Origin: Verrucosispora sioxanthis
Lineage (GTDB): Bacteria; Actinomycetota; Actinomycetes; Mycobacteriales; Micromonosporaceae
Direction: 5' to 3'
Length of the DNA stretch: 64,000 nt
NCBI RefSeq assembly: GCF_010560025.1
Contig: NZ_SAIY01000009.1
Span: 1-64,000 of the forward strand
Shown: piece by piece, positions 1-10,861 of the stretch
Layout: each line of letters starts with the position of its first letter
Numbering within the stretch: the stretch's first letter is position 1
The notes under the pieces: generated by a model
Databases searched by the model: none
The model's input: only the letters and a program-made list of their open reading frames with translations
Told to the model about the DNA's origin: nothing
Program-made: the position numbers and the translations under genes

Positions 1-754
1 CGTCGGCGTTCGGGTGGTACGCCTCGATGACCCCGGTGACGTCCCGGATCCACGGCTGGGCGCCGCAGACGCCGTGGCCGGCGAAGGTGGGTCGGGTGTC
101 GGCGAAGGTGGCGCCGGCCGCGGCGGCCCGGTCGGCGGTCACGGTGGCGAGGACGTCGGCGGCCTCGTTGAGGATGGTGCGCTTGTAGGTGCTCATGGCC
201 AGCAGTCCGCAGTAGCGGGTCTCGAACAGCCGGGGATAGCCGAGCACGATCAGTCGGGCGTTGGGGGCCCGTTCCCGGATGGCGGCGTAGGTGCTGTCCA
301 GCCGGGCCGGCAGGGTGCCGGTGGCGAACGCCTTCGCGGCGTTCACCGCGTTGGTGCAGGTGGAGGTGCTGCCGAATCGGCAGTCGGTCATCACGTCGGC
401 GAAGCCGGCGTCGTTGCCGCCGATGGTGATGGTGACCATGGTGGTGGTGGCGGACAGCGCGCCCAGTTGGTCGTCGAGCACGTCGGCGGTCTTCGCTCCG
501 CCGCAGGCGGGGAAGCGGAAGCTGGCCACGTTGTTGGCGGCGGCCCACAGCGGGGCGTACGACTTCTGGCTGCGCAGGCAGGTGGACAGGTCGTACGGTC
601 CGGCGCCGACGCCGGAGGAGTACGAGTCGCCGAGGGCGACGTAGTGGATCGGGGCGGCGGCCTGGGCGACGCCGGGGACGGCCAGCGCGCCGACGGCGGC
701 GGTGAGGAGGGCGACCAGCGCGGTCAGGGCACGGGCCAACGGACGGTGGGGCAT
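1..754 (-). CDS. Secreted SGNH/GDSL-family hydrolase (3' end cut by window)
   Basis: Reading starts at an ATG at 754 with a GGAGG ribosome site just upstream and remains open to the window edge, so about 251 residues are visible and the end is missing. The first ~32 residues form a classical signal peptide (basic start, hydrophobic core, small residues ending in AQA), so the enzyme is exported. The mature part opens with the block I motif ALGDSYSSG containing the catalytic serine and later shows GGND (block III). Near the cut end EAYHPN looks like the block V histidine region. Several cysteines resemble the disulfide-bonded actinobacterial lipase/esterase type. The substrate (lipid or acetyl ester) cannot be told from sequence. 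Confidence 0.88.
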   Translation of the reverse strand, partial: MPHRPLARALTALVALLTAAVGALAVPGVAQAAAPIHYVALGDSYSSGVGAGPYDLSTCLRSQKSYAPLWAAANNVASFRFPACGGAKTADVLDDQLGALSATTTMVTITIGGNDAGFADVMTDCRFGSTSTCTNAVNAAKAFATGTLPARLDSTYAAIRERAPNARLIVLGYPRLFETRYCGLLAMSTYKRTILNEAADVLATVTADRAAAAGATFADTRPTFAGHGVCGAQPWIRDVTGVIEAYHPNAD

Positions 755-826
755 GACGGACCTCCACGGGGGTGGTGGTGGAGCCCGAGAACCGCGCGCG
801 TGGCCAAGGGTTGTTACTGGTCGGTA

Positions 827-855
827 ATGCTATCGAAACATCTGGATAAAGTGAA
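827..855 (-). promoter_or_regulatory. Possible promoter of the SGNH hydrolase gene
   Basis: On the minus strand a TTCACT box (850-855) and a TAGCAT box (827-832) are separated by 17 nt, in the only AT-richer patch upstream of the hydrolase. It would give a leader of roughly 65 nt. Seen by eye only. Confidence 0.3.
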
Positions 856-868
856 TAGCCGTTAAGGA

Positions 869-909
869 GAGGCCGCGTCCGCGCGGTCGTTCCGCGTGGA
901 CGCGGCCTC
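869..909 (-). terminator. Hairpin terminator after gltD
   Basis: A perfect 12-bp inverted repeat (GAGGCCGCGTCC at 869-880 pairing with 898-909) lies 21 nt past the gltD stop codon. There is no strong T-run, as is common in high-GC actinomycetes. It separates gltBD from the hydrolase gene that follows on the same strand. Confidence 0.6.
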
Positions 910-930
910 GTCCAGGCCGTCGGGTGGCGG

Positions 931-2432
931 TCAGTGCGCCGCCAGGGGTCGGCTGGCCGGGTGGACCGGGGCCGGCAGGACGCCGACGCCGTCGAGGTAG
1001 GTGTGGATCGCCGCCGCGGCGGCCCGCCCCTCGGCGATCGCCCAGACGATGAGCGACGCTCCCCGGTGCATGTCACCGGCGACGAAGACGCCGTCGGCCT
1101 CGGTCTGCCAGTCCGAACGGGAGTCGACCGCGCCCCGCGCGTTACGGGCCACCCCGAGCTGCGCCAGCAACGGCTGTTCCTCGGTGCCCTCGAAGCCGAT
1201 CGCCAGCAGCACCAGGTCGGCGGGGAGTTCCCGCTCGGTGCCCGGCACCACCGTGACGATCCGCCGGCCGTCGCGCTTCTCCACGCTCACCTCGGCGATC
1301 CGCACCGCCCGCACCGCTCCGGTGCCGTCGTCGACGAACTCCTGCACCGCCACCGCGTAGACCCGCTCGCCGCCCTCCTCGTGGGCCGGGTACTCGCGCA
1401 GGATCCACGGCCACGTCGGCCACGGGTCGCGACCCTCGTCCCGGGCGCGCGGCGGCTGCGGGTACAGGTCGAGCTGGTGCACGCCGGCCGCGCCCTGCCG
1501 GTGCGCCACGCCCAGGCAGTCCGCCGCGGTGTCGCCACCGCCGATGATGACCACGTGCTTGCCGGCCGCGTCGATCGGCGTACCGTCCGCCAGGGTGGCC
1601 AGCGCGGGCCGGCCCTCACCGGCCGCCGCGACCACCCGGTTGGCCGCCACCAGGTGCGCCATCGCCTGCGTACGCCGCGCAGCTGCCGGCCCGGTGTGTC
1701 GGTGTCCCGGCCCTGCAACGCGCCGCAGGCCAGCAGCACCGCGTCGTGCTGGGCACGCAGCTGCTCGGCGGTGACGTCGACGCCGACGTTCACCCCGGCC
1801 CGGAACTCGACCCCCTCGGCGCGTAGCTGCGCCAGTCGGGCGTCGATGTGCCGCTTCTCCAGCTTGAAGTCGGGGATGCCGTACCGCAGCAGGCCACCGA
1901 TCGCGTCGTCGCGCTCGTACACGGTCACGGCGTGACCCGCGCGGGCCAGTTGCTGGGCGGCGGCGAGCCCGGCCGGCCCGGAGCCGACCACGGCGACCGA
2001 CCGGCCGGAGGGTGCCGGCGCCGGCCGCGGGGGCAGTCCCCGGGCCGCGGCCGCGTCGGCGATCTCCACCTCGACCTGCTTGATGGTGACCGGCTCGCCA
2101 CCGGCGATGCCGAGCACACACGCGGCCTCGCAGGGCGCCGGGCAGAGTCGACCGGTGAACTCGGGAAAGTTGTTCGTGGCGTGCAGCGACTCCACGGCGG
2201 CGTCCCAGTTACCGGTGCGGACCAGGTCGTTCCAGTCCGGGATGCGGTTGCCCAACGGGCAGCCGTCGTGACAGAACGGGATGCCGCAGTCCATGCAGCG
2301 GGTGGCCTGCTCGCGGATCAGTCCCTCACCGGCCGGCGGGTAGACCTCCCGCCAGTCGCTGATGCGCACCGGCACCGGCCGGCGGGCCGGCAACCGCCGG
2401 CCGTAGCGCAGGAAACCGTTCGGGTCAGGCAC
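931..2432 (-). CDS. gltD: Glutamate synthase small subunit GltD (frame broken near 1669)
   Basis: The flavoprotein beta subunit of NADPH-dependent glutamate synthase passes electrons from NADPH to the large subunit for glutamate formation. The chosen start is GTG at 2432, preceded at 6 nt by AGGAGG. Visible parts in order are the N-terminal cysteine-rich Fe-S region (RCMDCGIPFCHDGCP, then CPAPCEAAC), the FAD motif VVGSGPAGLAAA followed by GGLLRYGIPDFKLEKRH, and the NADPH motif IIGGGDTAADC. The frame changes between GRQLRGV and QAMAHLV at about 1669; one missing base explains it and gives the usual ~500 residues. The start overlaps the end of gltB, so the two are translationally coupled. A sequencing error is more likely than a dead gene. 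Confidence 0.9.
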
Positions 2433-5400
2433 GAGCCACCTCCTGGGCGACCGCCCGCGGGGCGGGGCTACCGGCGCGGAGGAGGCGGCGGCCGGCGGCG
2501 CCGGTGCCGCCAGTGCGCTCATCACCGCGTCGTCGACGTCCTGGCCGGCGGCTTCGGCGGCCCGCATGATCTCCATCACCCGGCGGTAGTCCCGGGGAAC
2601 CACGGCGGTGAACTCCTCCACCGCCTCCGGCCAACGCTTGAGCAGCTGTTCGGCGATCGCCGAGTCGGTCTCGGCGAAGTGCCGCTGCACCAGCTCGTGC
2701 AGGTGGGTCCGTTCCGCCTCGCTCGGCGCGGACAGGTCGACCAGCTCGGTGTTGACCCGGCGGCGGTCGAGGTTCCAGACGAACGCCGTACCGCCGGACA
2801 TGCCGGCGGCGAAGTTACGGCCGGTCGGACCGAGCACCACCACGGTGCCACCGGTCATGTACTCGCAGCCGTGGTCGCCGACACCCTCGACGACGGTCAC
2901 CGCGCCCGAGTTGCGGACCGCGAACCGCTCCCCCACCCGGCCCCGCAGGAACACCTCACCGGCGGTGGCGCCGTACAGGATGGTGTTGCCGGCGATGATC
3001 TGGTCCTCGGCCCGGTCGCCCGCCTCGGCGTCGGCGGCCACGAACGGTGCCGCCGCGTCCGGCCGGACGACCAGCCGGCCCCCGGAGAGTCCCTTGCCGA
3101 CGTAGTCGTTGGCGTCGCCGTGCAGGCGCAGGGTCACCCCGCGCGGCAGGAACGCGCCGAAGGACTGCCCGGCGGTGCCGCGCAGGGTGAACTCGATGGT
3201 GTCGGCGGGCAGGCCGGCACCACCGTGGCGGCGGGTGACCTCACCGCCGAGCATCGCGCCGACGCTGCGGTGCTCGTTGCGGATCGCCACCTCGGCGCGC
3301 ACCAACGGCACCGACTCGTCGGGACCGACGGCGCGCAGCGCCGGCTCGGCGAGGGCGATCAGCTCGTTGTCCAGCGCCAGCTCGAGGCCGTGGTCCTGGG
3401 CGCGTACGCCGCGTCGGGCCGCGCCCTCGGGCAGCTCCGGCAGGTGCAGCACCCGACCGAGGTCGAGCCCACCGGCCTTCCAGTGCTCCACCGCCGGCAC
3501 CACGTCGAGCAGCTCGGTACGCCCGATCGCCTCGTCGATGCTGCGCAGCCCCAGCTCGGCCAGGTAGCCGCGGATCTCCTCGGCGAGGAACAGGAAGAAG
3601 TTCTCCACGAACTCGGGCTTGCCGGTGTAGCGCTCGCGCAACACCGGGTTCTGGGTGGCGATGCCGACCGGGCAGGTGTCCAGGTGGCAGACGCGCATCA
3701 TGATGCAGCCGGAGACGATCAGCGGGGCGGTGGCGAAGCCGAATTCCTCGGCGCCGAGCAGCGCCGCGACGATCACGTCCCGGCCGGTCTTGAGCTGCCC
3801 GTCGACCTGCACGGTGACCCGGTCCCGCAGCTTGTTCAGCAGCAACGTCTGCTGCGCCTCGGCCAGGCCCAGCTCCCAGGGGGTGCCGGCGTGCTTGAGC
3901 GAGTTCAGCGGAGACGCGCCGGTGCCGCCGTCGTGGCCGGAGATCAGGATGACGTCGGCCTTGAGCTTGGCCACCCCGGCGGCGACGGTGCCGACACCGA
4001 CCTCGCTGACCAGCTTGACGTGTACCCGGGCGGCCGGGTTGACGCACTTGAGGTCGTGCACCAGCTGGGCGAGGTCCTCGATGGAGTAGATGTCGTGGTG
4101 CGGCGGCGGCGAGATCAGGCCGACGCCGGGGGTGGCGTGCCGGGTACGGGCGATCCACGGCCAGACCTTGTTGCCGGGCAGCTGTCCACCCTCGCCGGGC
4201 TTGGCCCCCTGCGCCATCTTGATCTGGAGGTCGTCGGCGTTGACCAGATATTCGCTGGTGACACCGAACCGGCCGCTGGCGATCTGCTTCACGGCGGAGC
4301 GGCGGGCCGGGTCGTGCAGTCGCTCGACGTCCTCCCCGCCCTCGCCGGTGTTGGACTTGCCGCCGAGCCGGTTCATCGCGACGGCGAGGGTCTCGTGCGA
4401 CTCGGCCGAGATCGACCCGTACGACATGGCGCCGGTGGCGAACCGCTTGACGATCTCGCTGGCCGGCTCCACCTCCTCGATCGGCACCGGCGGCAGCACC
4501 CCGTCGCGCAGCCGGAACAGCCCACGCAACGAACCCGCCCGCGCGGCCAGCTCGTCGACCTTGGCGGTGTACTGGCGGAAGACGTCGTACTGCCGGCTGC
4601 GGGTGGCGTGCTGGAGCAGGAAGACCGTCTCCGGGTTGAACAGGTGCAGTTCACCCTCGCGGCGCCACTGGTACTCGCCGCCCACCGGCAGCAGGTCGAC
4701 CGACTCGGCGCCGGGCGCCGGCCAGGCCAGCGCGTGCCGGGCGGCCACCTCGGTGTGGATGCCGTCGAGGCCGACGCCGCTGATCGTGCTCGGCGTACCC
4801 CGGAAATACCGCTCGACCAGTCGGGTGTCCAACCCGACCGCCTCGAAGACCTGCGCCCCGCAGTACGACGACACGGTCGAGATGCCCATCTTGGACATGA
4901 TCTTCAGGACGCCCTTGCCGAGCGCCTTGACGTAGTTGCGGATCGCGGCCCGCGGCTCGACCCCGGCCAGCGCGCCCGTGGAGATCATGTCCTCCACCGA
5001 CTCGAAGGCCAGGTACGGGTTGACCGCCGCCGCCCCGTAGCCGATCAGCACCGCCGCGTGGTGCACCTCGCGGCAGTCGCCCGACTCGACGATCAGCGCG
5101 ACCTGGGTCCGGGTCTGCTCCCGCACCAGGTGCTGGTGCACCGCCGCGGTGAGCAGCAGCGACGGGATCGGGGCCAGGTCGGCGTTGGAGTCCCGGTCGG
5201 AGAGCACCAGGATCCGTACGCCGTCCTCGATCGCCTCGGAGACGTGCCGGCAGATCTCGGTCAGCCGGGCTCGGATCCCGGCGCCACCGTCGCGGATGCG
5301 GTAGAGCCCGGAGACCCGTACCGCCTTGAAGCCGGGCAGGTCACCGTCCTCGTCGATGCAGAGGATCTTCGCCAGCTCGTCGTTGTCGATCACCGGGTAG

Positions 5401-7145
5401 GGCAGCACGATCTGCCGGCAGCTCGCCGGGCCGGGATCGAGCAGGTTGCCCTCCGGGCCGATGGTGGTGGCCAGGCTGGTCACCAGTTCCTCCCGGATGG
5501 CGTCCAGCGGAGGGTTGGTCACCTGGGCGAACAACTGGTGGAAGTAGTCGTAGAGCAGCCGTGGCCGGGTGGACAGCGGGGAGATCGGGGTGTCGGTGCC
5601 CATCGAGCCGATCGGTTCCGCGCCGGTCCGCGCCATCGGCGCGAGCAGGATCTTCAGCTCCTCCTCGGTGTAGCCGAAGGTCTGCTGGCGGCGGCGGACC
5701 GAGTCGTGGGTGTAGACGACGTGCTCCCGCGCCGGCAGGTCGTCCAGCTCGATCAGCCCGGCGTGCAGCCAGTCGGCGTACGGCTCGGCGGCGGCCAGCT
5801 CGGTCTTGATCTCGTCGTCGTGCACGATCCGGCCGGCGACGGTGTCGACCAGGAACATCCTGCCCGGCTGGAGCCGACCCTTGGCCACCACGGTGGCCGG
5901 GTCGAGGTCGAGGACGCCCGCCTCGCTGCCCAGCACCACCAGGCCGTCGGACGTCTGCCACCAGCGGCCCGGACGCAGACCGTTGCGGTCGAGCACCGCG
6001 CCGACGATCTCGCCGTCGGTGAAGGCGACCGAGGCCGGCCCGTCCCACGGCTCCATCAGGCTGGCGTGGAACCGGTAGAAGGCGCGCTTGTCGGCGCGCA
6101 TGTCCGGATCGTTCTCCCACGCCTCCGGGATCATCATCAGCACCGCGTGCGGCAGGCTGCGCCCGGCCAGGTGCAGCAGTTCGAGGACCTCGTCGAAGTT
6201 TGCCGAGTCGGAGGCGGCCGGGGTGCAGACCGGGAAGACCCGCCGGATGTTGCCCGGCAGGTCGGGCGTACGCAGCAACGCCTCGCGGGCCTGCATCCAG
6301 TTCCGGTTGCCCCGGATGGTGTTGATCTCACCGTTGTGCGCGATGAAACGGTACGGGTGCGCCAGCGGCCAGGACGGGAAGGTGTTCGTGGAGAACCGGG
6401 AGTGCACCAGGGCGATGGCGCTGGCCACCCGCTCGTCGGTGAGGTCCGGATAGAACGCGGGCAGCTGGTCCGGGGTGAGCATCCCCTTGTAGACCATCGT
6501 CCGGCCGGACAGCGACGGGAAGTACGCCGGCACCCCCCGCTCGGCCGACTCGCGTTCGGCCTGCTTGCGGACGCAGAAGGCGACCCGCTCCAGCTCGAGG
6601 CCGCGCAACGCCGCACCAGCCGGACCGGCGGGGGTGTCGGTGAGCCGCTTCGCGGCGAGGAAGACCTGTCGGACGCGGGGCATCGCCGCCAGCGCCGTCT
6701 CACCGAGGTCGCTCGGGTCGACCGGCACGTCCCGCCAGCCGAGCACCTCCGCGCCCTCGACCAGGGCGTACTTCTCGACCACCTGCCGGGCACGGGCCTC
6801 GGCGGCGTCGTCGTCGGTCAGGAAGACCAGACCGGTGGCGTACTCGCCGGCCGGGGGCAGCGGAAACTCGACCACCGCACGCAGGAACGCGTCCGGCACC
6901 TGGATCATGATGCCGGCACCGTCACCGGTGTTCGGTTCGGCGCCCCGGGCGCCACGGTGGTCCAGCCGGCACAGCGCGCCGAGGCCGTTGGCGACCACCG
7001 TGTGCGAGCGTCGGCCGTGCAGATCCGCCACGAACGCCACGCCGCACGCGTCATGCTCGTACGCGGGGTCGTGCAGGCCGGCAGGGGACGCTACCTGGCC
7101 CTCTCGCGGCGCCGGCTGGGGGCGGTGTGGGTACGCAAGGGCCAC
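2425..7145 (-). CDS. gltB: Glutamate synthase large subunit GltB (frame uncertain at the 3' end)
   Basis: The alpha subunit makes glutamate from glutamine and 2-oxoglutarate. It starts at GTG 7145 with AGGAGG 4 nt upstream. Cys34 in HDACGVAF is the predicted N-terminal nucleophile of the class II glutaminase domain after propeptide removal. The central and FMN domains follow, with the 3Fe-4S cysteines at about 1147, 1153 and 1158 (C-x5-C-x4-C), and the C-terminal GXGXG beta-helix domain. As read, the frame has no stop and runs into gltD. A TGA in another frame at 2425-2427 overlaps the gltD GTG, and one missing base in the low-complexity tail (about 2440-2470) would end GltB there at about 1570 residues. 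Confidence 0.92.
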
Positions 7146-7292
7146 CGGGCCTCCTGTCGTCGCTCAGGCTGGATCATGGTCGGGACGACGTCGGCCCTGT
7201 ATCGGACTATTGAGTCTACGTTAGGGCCCGGCACGCAAGGCCAGTGCAGATTGATCACACCGTCCAGACTCTGGGACATGTAGTCTCGCGCC
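7146..7292. promoter_or_regulatory. Divergent promoter region, gltB and GNAT gene
   Basis: This 147-nt gap separates two divergent genes. On the plus strand TAGTCT (7281-7286) ends 6 nt before the GTG at 7293, which would make that mRNA leaderless. On the minus strand an AT-richer patch around 7205-7220 is the likely gltB promoter, but I cannot assign boxes with confidence. Confidence 0.4.
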
Positions 7293-8131
7293 GTGGATTC
7301 CGAGCGTACCGACCTCCTCGACCGGTTGGAACGGTTCTACGACGCGGTGCCCCGGGACGCGGCCCGTGTGGAAGATCACGGCAGTCTGGTGCTGTTCGTC
7401 CGGGAAGGCCCGGGATGGCCGTTCTACGCCCGGCCGCGGCCGGACGGCACCGGGTCGCCGACCCTCGCCGACGTGGCCGCGGTGCGGGCACGCCAGCGCG
7501 AACTCGGCCTGCCCGAGGCCCTGGAGTGGGTGCACGACCTCAACCCGGAGTTGCTCGCGGTGGCCCGCTCGGCCGGCCTGGGCGTCCTCGAAGCGCCGCT
7601 GATGGTGCTCGACCCGGCAACCCTGCCGGATCCGGCGGGGCTGGGCGAGCCGGTGCGGTTGCTCGACCCGGCGGATGCGGACTTCGAGTCGGCGGTGGCC
7701 GCCCGACGCCGTGGCGGCCGTCGGTTCGCCGCTCCCGGCACCGCCAGGGCGAGGCCGGCCCGGCCGAGCGCGACGCCGCCATGATCGGGCTGGACGCGGC
7801 GGCGGTCGACGAGGAACGCTCCCGCGTCGCCGACGGCAGCCGGCTGTCCGCGTTGGCCGGCACCGCGACGGAGGGCCCGCTGGCCAGCGGGATGGCCATG
7901 CGGGTCGGCGACGTCGCCGAGATCGCCGGCGTGGCCACCCTGCCCAGCGCCCGCCGGCGAGGGCTCGGCGCGGCGGTCACCGCCACCCTGGCCCGCGCCC
8001 TGCTGGACTCCGGCACCGACCTGGTGTTCCTCTCCGCCGGCAGCGAGGAGATCGCCCGCGTCTACGTGCGGGTCGGCTTCCGCCGCATCGGCACCGCCTG
8101 CATCGCCTCCCCCACCCCCCTACACCCCTGA
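7293..8131 (+). CDS. GNAT-family N-acetyltransferase (frame broken near 7745)
   Basis: The C-terminal half carries the acetyl-CoA binding pattern of the GNAT fold: VGDVAEIAGVATLPSARRRG (V-x-P-x-x-R-x-x-G) followed by the late motif ARVYVRVGFRRIG. The N-terminal half is the variable part seen in actinobacterial GNAT proteins of about 280 residues. The frame changes in a GC-rich stretch near 7745; restoring one base yields 279 residues without interruption. Start is GTG at 7293; no Shine-Dalgarno is visible but a TAGTCT box lies 6 nt upstream, fitting a leaderless message. The acceptor substrate is unknown. Confidence 0.72.
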
Positions 8132-8157
8132 CACCCCACCCCACCACCGTCCAACCG

Positions 8158-8217
8158 GTTGATCAAGAAGTTCTGGTCGGGATCCGCGCTCCCGGTGACG
8201 AAAACTTCTTGATCAAC
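8158..8217. repeat. 60-nt palindromic repeat, copy 1
   Basis: Perfect 15-nt arms, GTTGATCAAGAAGTT at 8158-8172 and its complement at 8203-8217, enclose a 30-nt loop with only partial pairing. The same arms and total length recur at 56316-56375. This copy lies between the convergent GNAT and FAD monooxygenase genes, so it could act as a two-way terminator. Confidence 0.85.
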
Positions 8218-8241
8218 ACGGGTAGGTGGGGGTGGGTGAGG

Positions 8242-9423
8242 TCAGGTGGGTGGGGGGCGCCATTGGGCGGCGATGGTGGCGGCGGTGCCGAGTAGGCGGG
8301 GAGTGATGGTGCCCAGGGCGGCGTCGCGGGCGCGTAGGGCCAGCCGGCCCCGGGTGCGCAGCACGGCGGACATCCGGCGGGTCTGCCGGACCACGGCCGC
8401 CGCGCGGGGCCGCCGGGCCCGGTCTACGCCATCACCGCGTCGGGCAGGGTCGACTCGCGTAGCAGCGCGGCGAGCGTCGCGGCGTCCTCAAAGGCCAGGC
8501 AGGCACCCTGCCCGAGGTGCGGCGGCATGGCGTGCGCGGCATCGCCGAGCAGCACCACCCCGCCCGGGCCGGCCGGGAAGCCGAACGCCCGGGGCAGCGG
8601 ACGCAGCTCCCGGATCTCCCGCTGCACCAGGTCGGCCGGGTCGGTCGCGGCCAGCAGTTCGTCGACCGGCGCAGGCCAACCGGCGTACCAGCGGCGCAGC
8701 AGCGCCAACTGCGTCTCGGGCGGTTCGGGTCGGGCGGCACCCGCCGCGGTGGCCATCCAGTAGATGCCGCCACGGCTGGAGGCGCCGGAGGAGCCGCGCT
8801 CGCCCAGCGAGGCGGAGACGAAACGGTAACCGGCACCGAGGATCTCACCGCCCACCGCGTCGGCCAGGCTCGGCGCGCGGTACCAAGGGATCACCGCCCG
8901 CCAGGCGGCGCAGCCGGAGCTGACCACCCCCGAGCCGGGGGCGAGCTGGCGACGGATCACGCTGTCCGTGCCGTCGGCGGCGATGACCAGGTCCGCTTCG
9001 TACGTGTGCCGGCCGTCGCCGACGGCGGGCCGCTCACCGGCGGCGGCGCGCACCGTCCGCACCGCCACCCCGGTACGCAGCTCGACCCGCTCGCCGAGGC
9101 CCGCGATCAGCGCGTCTGCAGGTCCTCCCGGTGCACCACCACCGGCAGGCGTTCGGCCGGCGTCGGTCGTGGTTGCACCAGCCAGTGCCCGTCCGGGCGG
9201 CGTACCCCGCCGTCGGACAGGACGGTGGCGATGGCGTCCAGGCCGGCACCGAGCCCGAGGGTGCGCAGCGCCCGGACCCCGTTGGGCCAGAGCACCACGG
9301 CGGCCGGCTCCGGGCGGATCCGGTCAGCCCGCTCCAGGAGCGTGACCTGCCAGCCCGAGCGGGCGAGCGCACCGGAGACCGCCAGGCCCCCAGCCCGCCG
9401 CCGACCACCACCGCGGTCCGCAT
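8242..9423 (-). CDS. FAD-dependent monooxygenase (three frame breaks)
   Basis: A PHBH-type flavin monooxygenase is recognisable across three reading frames: the FAD-binding start MRTAVVVGGGL joined to AVSGALARSGWQVTLLERAD, the ADGTDSVIRR segment, the second FAD motif VVLLGDAAHAMPPHLGQGA (GD-x6-P), and a tail ending in YDRARRPRAAAVVRQTRRM. Breaks occur near 9385, 9112 and 8428, and one missing base at each restores about 394 residues. The ATG at 9423 has AGGGGGA upstream and lies 15 nt after the probable end of lgt, suggesting co-transcription. The substrate is unknown. Because essential genes in this window show the same kind of break, I treat these as likely sequence errors, but a true pseudogene is possible. 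Confidence 0.7.
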
Positions 9424-9438
9424 GGCGTCCCCCTGACC

Positions 9439-10693
9439 TCAGCTGTCGCGCTCGGCGGGCCGCGCGGCGGATTCGCCGCCGTGCCCTCGGCCGGTGCGCC
9501 CGACGCCGACGCGGCGTGCCGTCGTCGGCCGACCCGTCACGCCCACCGGCCGACCCGTCGCCCGCACCAGCCGGCTCGGCGGACCCGCCAGCCGACCCTT
9601 CGGGCTGCTCAGCCAACGGCCGGGGTGCCGTGGTCGCCTCGTCGTCCAACCGGCCCGGATCGGGCTGAGCGCCCGCGTCGGGTGGCGCCTCGCCGGTCCG
9701 GCGCCAGTGCGTGAACTGCTCCTCGTCGACCACGCGGTAACCCTCGGGTGCGGCCGGCTCGGTGGTGGCACCCTTGGCCGACAGGTCCACCTGCGAGACG
9801 TCGGAGGTGGCCGGCCCGGTGGTGGCGACACTCGGCAGACCCACCGGGATCAGGTACTCCCGTGGCCCGCGCACCCGCAGGAAGTAGACGAGGGCGCCGA
9901 GGAAGACCAGCGCCGCGGTCCAGACGTTGATCCGTACGCCGAGGATCGTGTTGGCCTCGTCGGTACGCATCATCTCGATCCAGAACCGGCCGGCGGTGTA
10001 GCCCATCACGTAGAGGGCGAAGGCGCGACCACGGCCGAGCCGCAGCTTACGGTCGACGAGATAGACCATCGCGGCGACGCCGACGTTCCACAGCAGCTCG
10101 TAGGCGAAGGTCGGGTGGTAGAGCCCCTCCTCCAGGATCGGCTGGCCGGCCTCGTCGCGCAGTGCCTGCCCGCCGTCCATCCGGTGGATCTCCAGCCCCC
10201 AGGGCAGGTCGGTCCGCCCGCCGTAGAGCTCGTTGTTGAACCAGTTGCCCAGCCGGCCGATCGCCTGGGCCAGCGGCAACCCCGGTGCCAGCGCGTCGGC
10301 GACCGCGGTCAGCGGGATGCCCAGTTGCCGGGCGGCGATCCAGGCGCCGACCGCGCCACCGGCGACCGCACCCCAGATGCCCAGGCCGCCCTCGTGGATG
10401 TAGAGCACCCTGATCGGGTCCCCGCCGGTGCCGAAGTACTGCGCGGGTGAGGTGATCACGTGGTAGATCCGGGCGCCGATGATGCCCGCCGGCACCGCCC
10501 AGACGGCGATGTCGAGCACCGCGCCCGGGGCCGCGCCGCGCTGGCGCAGCCGCCGCTCGGTGACCCAGCAGGCCACCACGATGCCGGCGATGATGCACAG
10601 CGCGTACGCCCGGATGGGAATCGGGCCGAGCTGCCACACGGCGTTGCTCGGACTCGGGATGGCGGCCAGGGACGTCGGCGAGGCGAGACTCAC
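9439..10693 (-). CDS. lgt: Prolipoprotein diacylglyceryl transferase Lgt
   Basis: Lgt transfers a diacylglyceryl group from phosphatidylglycerol to the lipobox cysteine of exported prolipoproteins, at the cytoplasmic membrane. The protein shows seven hydrophobic segments, the Lgt signature (GRLGNWFNNELYGG) and HPTFAYELLWN. The start is GTG at 10693; TAGCGT lies 8 nt upstream, so the mRNA may be leaderless. A charged, low-complexity tail of over 100 residues follows the last membrane segment, common in actinobacterial Lgt. As read, the frame continues past the expected end into the next gene; I place the stop at 9439 (another frame, ERDS then TGA), which needs an indel in the tail, so the C-terminus is uncertain. 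Confidence 0.88.
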
Positions 10694-10768
10694 GGGTGCA
10701 CACGCTACCGCTGCGCACCCCCGTACCGTCACCCCGGTCTCCCGCGCCCCCACCCACCCCCACCCTCG

Positions 10769-10837
10769 CGATCTTGCACTTCCTGTCGCCGCAAAGATGA
10801 CATTCCGTACATAACAGCGACAGAGAGTGCGAGATCG
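10769..10837. repeat. Imperfect inverted repeat between trpA and lgt
   Basis: Two 21-nt arms (10769-10789 and 10817-10837) pair with a few mismatches around a 27-nt AT-richer centre. It sits just past the trpA stop and upstream of lgt on the same strand, so it may terminate the trp transcript. It could also be a dispersed repeat family; I found no second copy in this window. Confidence 0.5.
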
Positions 10838-10861
10838 ACGACGAGGGGTGGCGGCGAGGGC

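Noticed and set aside
1287..7145. A single GltB-GltD fusion protein of 1952 residues.
   Set aside because: The gltD GTG has its own AGGAGG site, an overlapping stop exists in the neighbouring frame, and a frame break inside gltD shows the reading is unreliable here.
1848..7283. An 1811-codon open frame on the plus strand opposite gltB.
   Set aside because: It is the antisense shadow of a GC-rich gene; gltB on the minus strand has full domain and motif support.
8242..9423. Calling the FAD monooxygenase a pseudogene.
   Set aside because: All family motifs are intact and the breaks are single-base losses like those in essential genes, so decay is not shown.
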